The notes under the pieces: generated by a model
Told to the model about the DNA's origin: nothing
What the model saw: the letters and a program-made list of their open reading frames with translations, nothing else
The model's database searches: none
Shown: positions 48,051-57,165 of the stretch, piece after piece
How positions within the stretch are numbered: the first letter of the stretch is position 1
How the letters are laid out: each line of letters begins with the position of its first letter
Assembly (NCBI GenBank): GCA_963733085.1
Contig: CAVTBY010000010.1
Coordinates: forward strand, 744,001 to 808,000
Reading direction: 5' to 3'
Length of the DNA: 64,000 nt
Origin: Desertimonas sp963733085
GTDB lineage: Bacteria; Actinomycetota; Acidimicrobiia; Acidimicrobiales; Ilumatobacteraceae
Made by a program: the position numbers and the translations under genes

Positions 48051-49068
48051 GTCTTGCGGGAGGCCGTTGGCGGTGAACACCGACGGCAGTCCGCCGGTGT
48101 GGATGAACACGACGTCGTCGCCGGCTGACCATCGGCCCGCCGCGGCGTTGCCGAGGAGGCCGGAGAAGCCCTTGCCGGTGTAGGTGCGGTCGAGCACCCA
48201 GCCACCGTGGCGCGCCGCCCACTCGATCGCCTCGTCGCCGGCGCGCGTCGGCACGCCGTACTCGTCGCCGAGCCAGCGGACGTCGAGGTCGACGTCGGTC
48301 GTCGGCGACCGCGGCGTCGCCGGCACCGAGCAGCACCAGCGCCTCCCCCGCCATCTCGGCGACATCCGGGTGACCGGCGATGACACCTTTGGCGACGCCG
48401 ATCGCCAAAACCGGCGGCGTCTCGGGACGCCCCGCTGCCCGCATCAACGCTCGCCCGGCGATGAGCCCGGCGTGCGTCCCGCCACTCGACGACGTGAACA
48501 CGATCGCCCGCGGGTTGACCTCGCCAGCGTCGCATTGCTCGACCAGCTCGGCGTAAGCGGCTGCGTAGCCGATGGCGCCGGTCGCCGTGCTGCCGCCGAT
48601 CGGGATCGAGTGCGGCGCCTGCCCGTCGGCGACCAGCTCTGAGGTGACCTGCTCCCTGGCGATCTCCAACTCGCCCCAGTGGTGATCGGGGGAACCGACG
48701 AAGTGCAGCTGAGCGCCGAACAAGGCGGCCAACGCGGTGTTGCCCTCCAACCGCTCCGGCCGATCGCCGGACAGGACGAGATGGACCTCCAATCCGAGCC
48801 GAGCACCGGCGGCCGCGGTCATCCGGCAGTGGTTCGATTGCGCCGCACCGACGGTGACGAGCGAGCGAGCGCCGGCCGCCACAGCCTCGGCACACAAGAA
48901 CTCCAGTTTGCGCGCCTTGTTGCCTCCGGCGCCGAGGCCGGTGAGGTCATCGCGCTTCACCCACAGGCGCGCACCGCCGGGAAGCTCCGGCCCGCGTTCG
49001 AGCGGAGTCGGCAGCGTCGCGAGGGCCACTCGCGGGACATGAACCAGTTGATCGGCGACGGCGCGCAC
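48033..49068 (-). CDS. D-cysteine desulfhydrase / ACC deaminase-like PLP enzyme (frameshift near 48300)
   Basis: About 345 residues if repaired. RVALATLPTPLERGPELPGGARLWVKRDDLTGLGAGGNKARKLEFL carries the PLP Lys (GGNKARK). TVGAAQSNHCRMTAAAGARLG and TSSSGGTHAGLIAGRAL are the substrate and phosphate loops. The C-terminal part, in another frame from TTDVDLDVRWLGDEYGVPTRAGDEAIEWAARHGGWVLDRTYTGKGFSGLL, fits an inserted base. This group desulfurates D-cysteine or deaminates 1-aminocyclopropane-1-carboxylate; which one is not decidable by eye. Its final residues come from hairpin E3. The gene is divergent from ung. Confidence 0.82.
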
Positions 49069-49116
49069 TGCAGCATGCTCGCGCGGAGCCGGGCCGCGTG
49101 CGCCGACGCCGGTCGG

Positions 49117-49153
49117 CTGCGCAGGCAGTATGTGGCGTGGCCGGGGAACGCTA
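49117..49153 (+). promoter_or_regulatory. 37-nt bipartite element, copy B
   Basis: Same 10 + 6 + 21 layout as 46881-46917, but on the opposite strand. It lies directly before the AAAGGAGG ribosome site of ung, 11 nt from the GTG start. Shared spacing between the two conserved blocks supports a functional site such as a promoter. Confidence 0.5.
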
Positions 49154-49164
49154 GAAAGGAGGGC

Positions 49165-49825
49165 GTGGCGGGGAAGACCGACTGGAACCCGGTACTGCGA
49201 GCCGAGTTCGCCAAGCCGTACTGGTCCGAGCCTGCAGACCTTCGTACGCGCCGAGCGCGAGCACCACCGCGTCTACCCGCCGCCGGATGAGGTGTTCGCT
49301 GCCCTCCACCTGACGCCCTACGCGGACACCCGTGTGGTCATCCTCGGGCAAGACCCGTACCACGGCACTAGCCAGGCCCACGGTCTCTGCTTCTCGGTCC
49401 GCGACGGCGTCGCCCTCCCGCCGTCGCTCGTCAACATCTACAAGGAGCTGAGCGACGACCTCGGCATCCCGGCGCCGCACCACGGCAACCTCGCGTCATG
49501 GGCGCGCCAGGGCGTCCTGCTGCTCAACACGACGTTGACGGTTCGCGCCGGCACCGCCGCGTCGCACCAGGGCAAGGGCTGGGAGACGTTCACCGACGAG
49601 GTCATCCGCGCCGTCAATGCCAAGCCTCACCCGGTCGTGTTCATCCTCTGGGGCAGCCATGCCCGGCGCAAGCGGGCGCTGCTCGACAGCCGGCACGTCG
49701 TCATCGAGTCGGCCCACCCGTCGCCACTCTCGGCGCACAACGGGTTCTTCGGATCGAAGCCGTTCTCGCGCGCCAACGCGGCCCTCGAGCAGGCCGGTTT
49801 GCCCCCGATCGATTGGCGGCTGTAG
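49165..49825 (+). CDS. ung: Uracil-DNA glycosylase (frameshift near 49217)
   Basis: About 220 residues if repaired. The GTG at 49165 follows AAAGGAGG. TDWNPVLRAEFAKPYWSE leads into LQTFVRAEREHHRVYPPPDEVFAALHLTPY after a shift that fits an extra C in a CC run. The active-site motifs are VVILGQDPYHGTSQAHGLCFSV (catalytic Asp, uracil-binding), LLLNTTLTVRAG and HPSPLSAHNGFFGSKPF (His motif). It removes uracil from DNA in base-excision repair. The gene is ahead of a convergent GH3 gene, with a shared 5-bp gap. Family-1 UDG. Confidence 0.9.
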
Positions 49826-49830
49826 GAACC

Positions 49831-52213
49831 TCAGGCCTCGATCGTGCCGGCATCGGTGAGGTCGCGGGACGACCGCCCGACCCACACGCGATACGTACTC
49901 GGCGGCGGGGACCCACCCGCCGTCGCGCCACACTCGGAATGCCGTGGGCGAAACCTCGATCTCGACACGCTCGGTGTCGCCCGGGTCGACCCGCACCTTC
50001 CGGAAGGCGGCGAGCTGGCGAACGGGACGGCGGAGGTCACCCTCGATCGGTTCGACATAGACCTGGACGACCTCGGTGCCTGATCGCTCACCGGTGTTGG
50101 CGACATCGACGACGACCGCGACACCGTCACTCGGCGAACCGGTGATGCCGGTCGGCGCGATCGTGAACGTCGTGTAGCCGAGGCCGTGGCCGAACGGGAA
50201 CAGCGGCTCGACGCCGGTGCGATCGAACCAGCGATAGCCGATCAACTGGCGTTCGCCGTACACCGAGCGCCCGTCAATCGGCGGGTAGTACGGCGCCGCC
50301 GGCGTCTCGTCGAGGTTGCGCGGGAACGTCACCGGGAGGCGGCCGCCCGGCTCCTCGTCGCCGGAGAGCACATCGGCCAAGGCGCCACCAAGCTCCTGAC
50401 CGGGGAACCACAACTGGACGACGGCGGCCACGTCGTCGAGCCACGGCATCGTGACCGGTGACCCCGAGTTGAGCACGACGACGGTGTTGGCGTTGGCCGC
50501 GGCGACCGCGGCGACGAGGGCATCCTGGTCACCAGGGAGCGACAGCGTCGGCCGATCCTCACCCTCGGTCTCGAAGTACTCGTCGGTCCCGACGACCACG
50601 ATCGCCGCGTCGGCTGTGGCAGCCACCTGCGCCGCCCGGTCGATCGGGTCACCAGGATCGATGAAGCGGGCGCCGACGGAGAAGCCGCGGAACACTTCGC
50701 CGGCGGCGAACGGATACTCCAGCGCGATCGTCATAACTGCGTCCGGCTTCGAGCTCGATGGTCGTGCGCCGCTCCGGCGAGGCGTAGCCGAAGACAGTTC
50801 CGCCGCGTTCACCAGCGGCGATCTCGACCACGACGTCGCCGTCGATCCGCAAGGTCGACGCCCCGAGGGAGAGCAGTCCGATCTCCCACGAACCGCTGTC
50901 GCTCGGGACGAACCGGCCGTGCGCTCGTCCACCGAAGTCGAACGTCTTCAACTCGTGGCCATCGTCGCCGACCGGCGGTTGTTGCCACAGCCACTTCAGC
51001 CGCGGCCCGGCGATCCCGACGGTGTTGCCCGAAGCGTCACTCAGCTCGACGACGAACTCGCCGTCGGCCTCGAGCACCGGCAGCGTCTTGCCGATGAACC
51101 CTCCGGCCTCGAACGTCACGTCGTAGCCGCGAGCGCGCAACGCATCCAATGGCCCAACGGTCCGTTCCGGGCGGACTTGGGCGCTGCCGCCGCCTTGACC
51201 CTTCCCCTCGGCGGCGTTGGGCCCGATCAGCGCCAGCCGTTGCGTGGTCAGCCCGAGCGGCAGCAGCCCACCGTCGTTCTTCAAGAGCACGGTGGCAGCG
51301 ACGGTGGCGCGACGAATCAGCGTCCGTGCCGCTTCGACGTCACCGGCGACCGGCTCAGGCTGCTGCGCCGCGCCGACCCACTCGGCAAGGCCGGCGATCC
51401 TGGCGACGGCGCGATCGAGCGCCGTCCTCCGACGCCGCTGCCGGCGGCGATCTCGGCGGCGAGGCCGGCGCCGCGATGGAGTGGCGGCCCGGGCATCTCG
51501 ACGTCGAGTCCGGCGCGCAACGACGGCGCGCCGCTGTGACACCCGTGCCAGTCGCTGACGACGACACCGTCGAAGCCCCAGTCGCCGCGCAGCACGTCGC
51601 TGAGCAACCACTCGTGCTCCGAGCAGAACGTGCCGTTCAGCCGGTTGTAGGCGGACATCACGCAGCGCACACCGGCACGCGTCACTGCCGCCTCGAACGG
51701 CACGAGGTAGAGCTCGCGCAAGGTCTCCTCGTCGACCTCGGCGGAGACGGTCATCCGCTCGAACTCGGTGTCGTTGGCGACGAAGTGCTTGATGCACGCA
51801 GCCACTCGACGCCGCTGCAGTCCGTCGATGTAGCCGACGGCGAGCTCGGCGGTCAGCAACGGGTCCTCGCCGAAGCACTCGAAGTTGCGCCCACCGATCG
51901 GCGTGCGGGCCAGGTTGACCGTCGGGCCAAGCAGCACGTGGACGCCGCGGGCGATGCACTCGTCGGCCAACGCGTCGCCGATCTCGGCGACGAGCTGAGG
52001 GTCGAACGTGGCACCGAGGGCAGCCCCGCAGGGAAACGAGAGCGACGGCGGACCGGTCCAGGACGTACCCCGAACGCCTGCCGGTCCGTCCGACATCCTG
52101 ATCGCCGGCACGGGTGGGTCGTCGATCCGTGCCGTGTGCCAGACGTCGGCACCACCCATCAGGGCGATCTTCTGCTCGAGAGTGAGCGCCGCAGCCACAT
52201 CCAAACCATTCAT
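49831..52213 (-). CDS. Glycoside hydrolase family 3 beta-glucosidase with PA14 domain (three frameshifts)
   Basis: About 793 residues if repaired. The N-terminal (alpha/beta)8 domain has MGGADVWHTARIDDPPVPAIRMSDGPAGVRG, VNLARTPIGGRNFECFGEDP, KHFVANDTEFERM and the nucleophile Asp in GVVVSDWHGCHS. A PA14 insert (LKWLWQQPPVGDDGHELKTFDFGGRAHGRFVPSDSGSWEIGLLS) is inside the second domain, which contains ATVLLKNDGGLLPL and VVVGTDEYFETEGEDRPTLSLPGDQD. A fibronectin-III-like end has VQVYVEP. Shifts are near 51430, 50750 and 49905. No signal peptide, so it is cytoplasmic; it hydrolyses oligoglucosides or related substrates. Confidence 0.87.
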
Positions 52214-52247
52214 CGGGGCGGGACCGTACCAGTGCGCCAGAAACGGC

Positions 52248-53446
52248 TCAGCCGGTGCCGGCCGCGAGGCGTGTCTGCAACGGAGTCGGGAACCGCGGCG
52301 TGACGCGCACGCCGGCGAACCAGTCGGTCAGCGTCTCGGCCGCAGCCTCGACACTACGGCGTGCGTCGGCGCCGACCGGGCGCAACAGCTCCGTGACGAC
52401 TTGTCCGCCGTCGAGCTGTGCCCACGCCCCGACCGCTGCGCCATCGACGAGGACGATCGGCCCGGCGTTGCCGTTGCTGTCGAACAGCTGCGGGCCGAGT
52501 CCGTCGAGGATCCAGTCGCGCTCCTTCCACCCCATCACGGCTGGGTCGAGCGAGGGCAACAACGCGACGGCCCGGTCATTGTCGGCCGTGTCGTCGTCGA
52601 GATCGTCGGGGAGGACCCACGCCGGTGCCGGCGGCGCGCCCAGCGCCCGGTCGACGGTGACCTCGACGGCGCCGAGCTCCGCCAGGGCGCCGGCGACATG
52701 TCGCTTCGTCCACTTCGTCCACCAGGCGATGTCGTTCGTCGTCCCCGGTCCGTACGTGCGCAGCCAGCGGCGGACCAGCTCGGTGCGGGCGACGTCCACG
52801 GGGACGGCGCGGCCATGGTCGGGGAAACCAGCGGTCCGTCGTCGTCCACCGGTACTGGCTCGAGAGCCACGTCCCGAGCGGACGGGTGCGCACGATATGG
52901 CCCTCGATCGACAGCTGCAGGAGGATCCGGTTGGTGATCGACACACGCGACTCGTAGCGCTTGCCCTCGGCAAGCAGCACCTGTTGCTGCAGCTCGGAGA
53001 CGATCGGCGTCAACGCCCGCCCGGGCAGCGGCTCGCCGGCGCGCAGCGCCGCGAGCGTGGCGGCGCAGGCGTCCTCGATGAGGGCATCGGCTCCGTCGAT
53101 GCCCTGCGCCTCGACGAGTTGCACGGTGCGGCGACGCTCCGGTGCGACGAGCGCCTTCGTGCACGACGCGTCGATCTCGGCGGCGATGTCGAGGGGAACG
53201 ACGAACATCGTGCGCCGCATCCCCAGCAGGCGCACGAGCGACCGGCGTTCGTACAGCGCGTCGTCGAGATCGCCGATCGTGAAGTTGGCGAGACGTTGCT
53301 GCAACGACAGGTACACCGTCGCCGGATCGGTGGCGTGCAGACCGACGAGGTCGCCGGCAACCGCCTCGACGCTGTCCGCCCGGAGCGGCGAGCTGGTGCC
53401 GGGCCAGCAGCCGTCGACGCCGTTCGGCGACGTCGAAGTGCCTCAG
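52248..53446 (-). CDS. Winged-helix DNA-binding domain protein, HTH_42/AlkZ-like family (two frameshifts)
   Basis: About 400 residues if repaired. The pieces are RHFDVAERRRRLLARHQLA / RADSVEAVAGDLVGLHATDPATVYLSLQQRLANFTIGDLDDALYERRSLVRLLGMRRTMFVVP / DVARTELVRRWLRTYGPGTTNDIAWWTKWTKRHVAGALAELGAVEVTVD, with a C-terminal GPIVLVDGAAVGAWAQLDGG. This is the winged-helix family typified by AlkZ, an interstrand-crosslink glycosylase, whose QxQ or related residues are not clearly present here. No ATG, GTG or TTG is in frame at its 5' end; the CTG at 53446 overlaps the hydrolase stop. Repair is a possible role. Confidence 0.75.
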
Positions 53447-54372
53447 AGCGGGTCTCCATCGACGAACTCGGCGATCGCCGCGGCGAGCTCGACCGGCATG
53501 TCGCCTTGCACGCTGTGGCCGGCGTCGGCGAAGTGCACGATCGTCGCTGCCGGGAGGCGGCGCAGCAGTTCCGCCTCGTCGGCGTCGGCTACGACCGACT
53601 GCGGCAGCATCCCGCGAGCCAGCATCACGGGGACGGTGACGTTGCCGAGCGCATCCCACAACCGGGCCGACGTGTCGATGTCGGCGTCGGACGCGAACAC
53701 GTCCTCGTGCCGGCGGTAGCGCCAGCGCCACGAGCCGTCGTCGAGCTGTTCGGCGTTGTGCAGGATGCCGCGACGCAACGACGCCTCGGTACGCGTCGGG
53801 TTGTGCTCGATCGTGCGGGCAAGGATCTCGTCGAAGCTGGCGAACGTCGCCGGGCCGCGGACGAAATCGGTGATCGCCTTGGCCTTGTCGCGGTCCACGC
53901 CGGGAGTGATGTCGACGAGCACGAGCTTGCGGACGAGATCGGGACGACGATCGGCGAGAGCGATAGCCGTGAGCCCGCCGAGTGACATACCCACCACGGC
54001 GCGGGCGTCCGGCGCCAGCACGGCGATCGCCGCTCCGACGTCGGCGGCGAGCGACTCGGCGCGGTGATGACCGCCGGCTGCCGCGGCACCGTCGGAGTGG
54101 CCGTGCCCGGGCAGGTCGACGGCCACGAGCGGCCGGTCGAGGGCGAGGGCGACGGTGTCCCAGGTGTGGGCGTTCTGGGCCCCGCCGTGGATGAGCACGA
54201 GCTCGGGTGGCGACGATCCCCACACGAGGGCGCTGATCCGCCGGCCGGGAGCGACTTCGACGGACGCCCGGCGAACGGTGGGCGGGCCGTCGTAGGCGAT
54301 CCCCGACTCGGCGGCGTTGTCGGCGAAGTAGGCGAACTCGTCGTACGGGACCCGTGCCGAGGGAGCAGTCAT
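53443..54372 (-). CDS. Alpha/beta hydrolase
   Basis: 309 residues from ATG 54372; the longer open frame is upstream-gene shadow. VLIHGGAQNAHTWDTVALALDRPLVAVDLPGHGHSDG carries the oxyanion HGG loop, AVVGMSLGGLTAIALA the nucleophile elbow (Ser in GMSLGG), and VHFADAGHSVQGDMPVELAAAIAEF the catalytic His; the acidic residue should lie around RGMLPQSVVADADEAE. A soluble esterase, hydrolase or C-C hydrolase with unknown substrate. The ATG overlaps the TGA of the SRPBCC gene (ATGA), and its own TGA overlaps the next gene, so three genes form a coupled operon. Clean frame. Confidence 0.87.
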   Translation of the reverse strand: MTAPSARVPYDEFAYFADNAAESGIAYDGPPTVRRASVEVAPGRRISALVWGSSPPELVLIHGGAQNAHTWDTVALALDRPLVAVDLPGHGHSDGAAAAGGHHRAESLAADVGAAIAVLAPDARAVVGMSLGGLTAIALADRRPDLVRKLVLVDITPGVDRDKAKAITDFVRGPATFASFDEILARTIEHNPTRTEASLRRGILHNAEQLDDGSWRWRYRRHEDVFASDADIDTSARLWDALGNVTVPVMLARGMLPQSVVADADEAELLRRLPAATIVHFADAGHSVQGDMPVELAAAIAEFVDGDPL

Positions 54373-54854
54373 CCTGCGGCGGAGGGAGGCGAGAACTGGG
54401 CAGCCACGTTGGCGACGGAATTGGCGACGTTGGACTCGTGGCGTTTCGGATAGCCGATCGCGCGCAGCAGGATCGGCACCTTCGCCGTCGATTGGTCGTA
54501 CGTCTCGGTCACTCGTGTCTGCCGCTTGCCGACCGGCTCGAGCTGCCAACGCCAGCGGTGCCCGCTGAGGTGACACCAGGCGATCACCCGGTCCTGATCG
54601 AACTCGACCACCTTGCTGGAGATCCGGTAGGGCACGCCAACCTTCATGCTCATCCCGAACCGGCTGCCCGGCTCGAGCAGTTCAGGCCCCGAGATGGTGC
54701 CGCGAACGGACTCGTCACCGCTGATCAGGGGATGGTTCTTGGGGCGGCGAAGGAAGTCGAAGACCTCTGCGGGTGAAGCGTCGACGACGATCGTGGCGCT
54801 CACCGAGTCGTCGTCGAGCGACGTCGTGACGCCGTCGGGGATGGTGTCAGGCAT
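54369..54854 (-). CDS. SRPBCC (START-like) family protein
   Basis: 161 residues. SVSATIVVDASPAEVFDFLRRPKNHPLISGDESVRGTISGPELLEPGSRFGMSMKVGVPYRISSKVVEFDQDRVIAWCHLSGHRWRWQLEPVGKRQTRVTETYDQS is a polyketide-cyclase/START fold with the beta-strand, two helices and helix-grip arrangement. It binds a hydrophobic ligand in a central cavity. It is the first gene of a likely operon with the alpha/beta hydrolase and the winged-helix protein, and divergent from the rhomboid gene (about 34 bp apart). Ligand unknown. Clean frame. Confidence 0.85.
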   Translation of the reverse strand: MPDTIPDGVTTSLDDDSVSATIVVDASPAEVFDFLRRPKNHPLISGDESVRGTISGPELLEPGSRFGMSMKVGVPYRISSKVVEFDQDRVIAWCHLSGHRWRWQLEPVGKRQTRVTETYDQSTAKVPILLRAIGYPKRHESNVANSVANVAAQFSPPSAAG

Positions 54855-54888
54855 CGCCTCATATGAAGCAGGGAGGCTCTGCGATCAT

Positions 54889-55527
54889 GTGATCGTGATC
54901 AACGCGACGCCATCGATGTCGCCCGGGGAGATCGAGCGGCCGCGGCTCGCCGAGCTGGCGCCGGGACTCGTCGTCGTCGCCGTGATGCTCGGCGTGATGT
55001 GGGCGGTCGAGATCGTCGACCTCGTGCCCGGCACATCGTTCGATCGGTGGGGAGTGCGACCCCGCTCGCTGCGTGGACTGTTCGGCATCGGCTTCGCCCC
55101 GTTCCTCCACGTGTCGTTCGGACATCTCATCGCCAACACGATCCCGTTCGTCGTGCTCGGCGTCGCGATCGCCGTCAGCGGTGTTCGCCAGATCGTCGAG
55201 GTCACGGTGATCGTCGCCGTCGTCAGCGGGCTCGGGATCTGGTTGTTCGGCGGCGCCGCCACGGTGCACCTCGGGGCCAGTGGCCTCGTGTTCGGGTATC
55301 TCACGTATCTCGCGGCGAGGGGCGTGTTCGCCAAGAACCTGTGGTGGGTGCTCGGCGGACTCATCGTGCTGGCGTTCTACGGCAGCCTGCTGTGGGGAAT
55401 CCTGCCGACGCCACGCGTGTCGTGGTTAGGGCACCTCTTCGGCGCGATCGGCGGCGTGCTCGCGGCATGGGTCCTGCACGGCGAGTCTGATGACGCATCG
55501 GCGCCACCGGCGGCGCCGATGCCGTAG
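54889..55527 (+). CDS. Rhomboid-family intramembrane serine protease
   Basis: 212 residues; start is GTG 54889, 54895 or the following ATG. Six hydrophobic helices are visible: LAPGLVVVAVMLGVMWAVEIV, LFGIGFAPFLHVSFGHLIANTIPFVVLGVAIAV, IVEVTVIVAVVSGLGIWLFGG, TVHLGASGLVFGYLTYLAARG, LWWVLGGLIVLAFYGSLLWGIL and WLGHLFGAIGGVLAAWVL. The catalytic Ser is in GASG and the His in WLGHLFGAIGG. HxxxN (GHLIANTIP) is the conserved loop. It cleaves transmembrane substrates; the substrate is unknown. A hairpin (55536-55562) follows the stop. Confidence 0.88.
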   Translation: MIVINATPSMSPGEIERPRLAELAPGLVVVAVMLGVMWAVEIVDLVPGTSFDRWGVRPRSLRGLFGIGFAPFLHVSFGHLIANTIPFVVLGVAIAVSGVRQIVEVTVIVAVVSGLGIWLFGGAATVHLGASGLVFGYLTYLAARGVFAKNLWWVLGGLIVLAFYGSLLWGILPTPRVSWLGHLFGAIGGVLAAWVLHGESDDASAPPAAPMP

Positions 55528-55535
55528 GAAACCCG

Positions 55536-55562
55536 GCAAGCGCCAGGTTTTCGAGCGCTTGC
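55536..55562 (+). terminator. Candidate hairpin terminator after the rhomboid gene
   Basis: GCAAGCGC (55536-55543) and GCGCTTGC (55555-55562) form an 8-bp perfect stem with an 11-nt loop, 9 nt after the stop codon. No U-tract. The remaining sequence to 55725 contains CATGGAACCATG near 55592, a short palindrome that could be an operator for the VOC gene; nothing else is recognised there. Confidence 0.4.
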
Positions 55563-55725
55563 GGACATGTTCTGTCCACAACGTTTGGGAACATGGAACC
55601 ATGACGTTGGGAGCATTCTCCACACAGCTGCCGACCGCGAGCGTGATGCTGATGCGCTACGCAGACATCGCCGCCGAGCGTGACCTCGACTCGACTGCCC
55701 ACCATCGCACAAACCTGGAGACACC

Positions 55726-56092
55726 ATGCCCGCCATCGCCACCTTCGCCGTCGCTGCCCTCGACTGCCCCGATCCGCTTGCCCTCGCTCGCTTCTACAGC
55801 GACCTGACCGGCTGGGACGTCGCCGCCGACTCGGACGCCAGCTGGGCGCAGCTCGACAGCCCAGCGGGAGCGTCGCTCGCCTTCCAGGGCGTCGACGACC
55901 ACCGGCCGCCCGAATGGCCGGGCAGCGAGCACCCCCAGCAACTGCACCTCGACTTCGACGTGCCCGACCTCGACGCCGGCGAACAGGCGGTGCTGGCGAT
56001 TGGAGCGACGAAGGCCGAGCTACCAGCCGGGCAAGTCCTTCCGAGTCTTCCTCGACCCCGCCGGCCACCCGTTCTGCCTCTGCAAGCAGTAG
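55726..56092 (+). CDS. VOC (glyoxalase/bleomycin-resistance fold) protein (frameshift near 56020)
   Basis: About 122 residues if repaired. MPAIATFAVAALDCPDPLALARFYSDLTGWDVAADSDASWAQLDSPAGASLAFQGVDDHRPPEWPGSEHPQQLHLDFDVPDLDAGEQAVLAIGATKAELP has the paired beta-alpha-beta modules of the VOC family; QLHLDFDV and LARFYSDLTGW are the usual metal-ligand regions, though the set of His and Glu ligands is incomplete by eye. After a shift that fits an extra base it continues as GKSFRVFLDPAGHPFCLC. It may bind a small molecule or antibiotic. It ends 5 bp from the convergent nrdB stop. Confidence 0.8.
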
Positions 56093-56097
56093 AAGAC

Positions 56098-57165
56098 TCA
56101 GAACTCGTCGTCGAACTTGACGTCACCGCTGACGCCGACCTGGTAGGCGGAGACGGTGCGCTCGAAGAAGTTGGACAGCTCCTGGACGTCTTGTAGCTCC
56201 ATGAACCCGAACGGGTTCTTCGAGCCGAAGCGCTTCGGGAGGCCGAGCCGAACGAGTCGCTGATCGGCGACGAACTGCAGGTATTCACGAGCGTCGGCGC
56301 TCGACAGGCCGGGCACGCCGTCGGACAGCATGTCCTGGACGAACGCCATCTCGGCCTCGACGGCGTCGGCCATCATCTCGTCGATCTGGCGGGCGAGCTC
56401 GGCGTCGAACAGCTCGGGCTCCTCGCGGCGCACCGTGTCGACGACCGCGAAGGCGAAGTCCATGTGCCCGCTCTCGTCGCGGAACACCCAGTTGGTGCCG
56501 GCGGCGAGGCCGTTGAGCAGCCCCTTGGAACGCAGGAAGTACACGTAGGCGAAGGCGCCGAAGAAGAACAGCCCTTCGATGCAGGCGGCGAAGCAGATCA
56601 GGTTGAGCAGGAACGTGCGGCGATCGTCCTCGGTGCGCAGCTCGTCGAGCGAGCCGATCGAGTCCATCCACTTGAAGCAGAACTCGGCCTTGGCGCGGAT
56701 CGACGGGATCGTCTCGACCGCCTTGAACGCCTCGGCCCGCTCGTCGTGGTCGGGCAGGTAGTTGTCGAGCAGCGTGAGGTAGAACTGGACGTGCAGCGCC
56801 TCCTCGTACAGCTGGCGGGACAGGAACAGCCGTGCCTCCGGGGCGTTGATGTGCTTGTACAGGTTGAGCACGAGGTTGTTGGCGACGATCGAGTCACCGG
56901 TGGCGAAGAAGGCGACGAGTCGGCGGATCAGATGGCGCTCGGCGGGAATCATCTTGCGCAGGTCGACGAGGTCGTCGGAGAAGTCGATCTCCTCGACGGT
57001 CCACGTGTTGCGGATCGCCGCCCGGTAACGCTCGTAGAACTCCGGGTAGCGCATCGGCCGCAACGTCAGGTCGAGCCCCGGATCGAGGATCGCCCGGCGC
57101 GCCGCCGGCGGGACGGCAACCGGACCGGTCGGGTCGACGTTGACGAGTTGTTCGGCGAGAGACAT
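56098..57165 (-). CDS. nrdB: Class I ribonucleotide reductase beta subunit (R2)
   Basis: 355 residues from ATG 57165, which overlaps the nrdA TGA by one base. The di-iron ligands are Asp91 in FFATGDSIV, Glu122 and His125 in YEEALHVQFY, with Tyr129 in the position of the radical Tyr122 of E. coli; the second half has FCFKWM, AACIEGLFFFGAFAYVYFLR and DESGHMDFAFAVVDT with the other Glu/His ligands. The C-terminus (SGDVKFDDEF) is the acidic peptide that binds NrdA. It makes the radical for ribonucleotide reduction. Encoded downstream of nrdA and probably co-transcribed. Confidence 0.95.
   Translation of the reverse strand: MSLAEQLVNVDPTGPVAVPPAARRAILDPGLDLTLRPMRYPEFYERYRAAIRNTWTVEEIDFSDDLVDLRKMIPAERHLIRRLVAFFATGDSIVANNLVLNLYKHINAPEARLFLSRQLYEEALHVQFYLTLLDNYLPDHDERAEAFKAVETIPSIRAKAEFCFKWMDSIGSLDELRTEDDRRTFLLNLICFAACIEGLFFFGAFAYVYFLRSKGLLNGLAAGTNWVFRDESGHMDFAFAVVDTVRREEPELFDAELARQIDEMMADAVEAEMAFVQDMLSDGVPGLSSADAREYLQFVADQRLVRLGLPKRFGSKNPFGFMELQDVQELSNFFERTVSAYQVGVSGDVKFDDEF

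Noticed and set aside
55580..55605. LexA/SOS box around GGAACATGGAACCATG.
   Set aside because: It lacks the GAAC-N4-GTTC pattern; it is better described as a short palindrome of unknown role.
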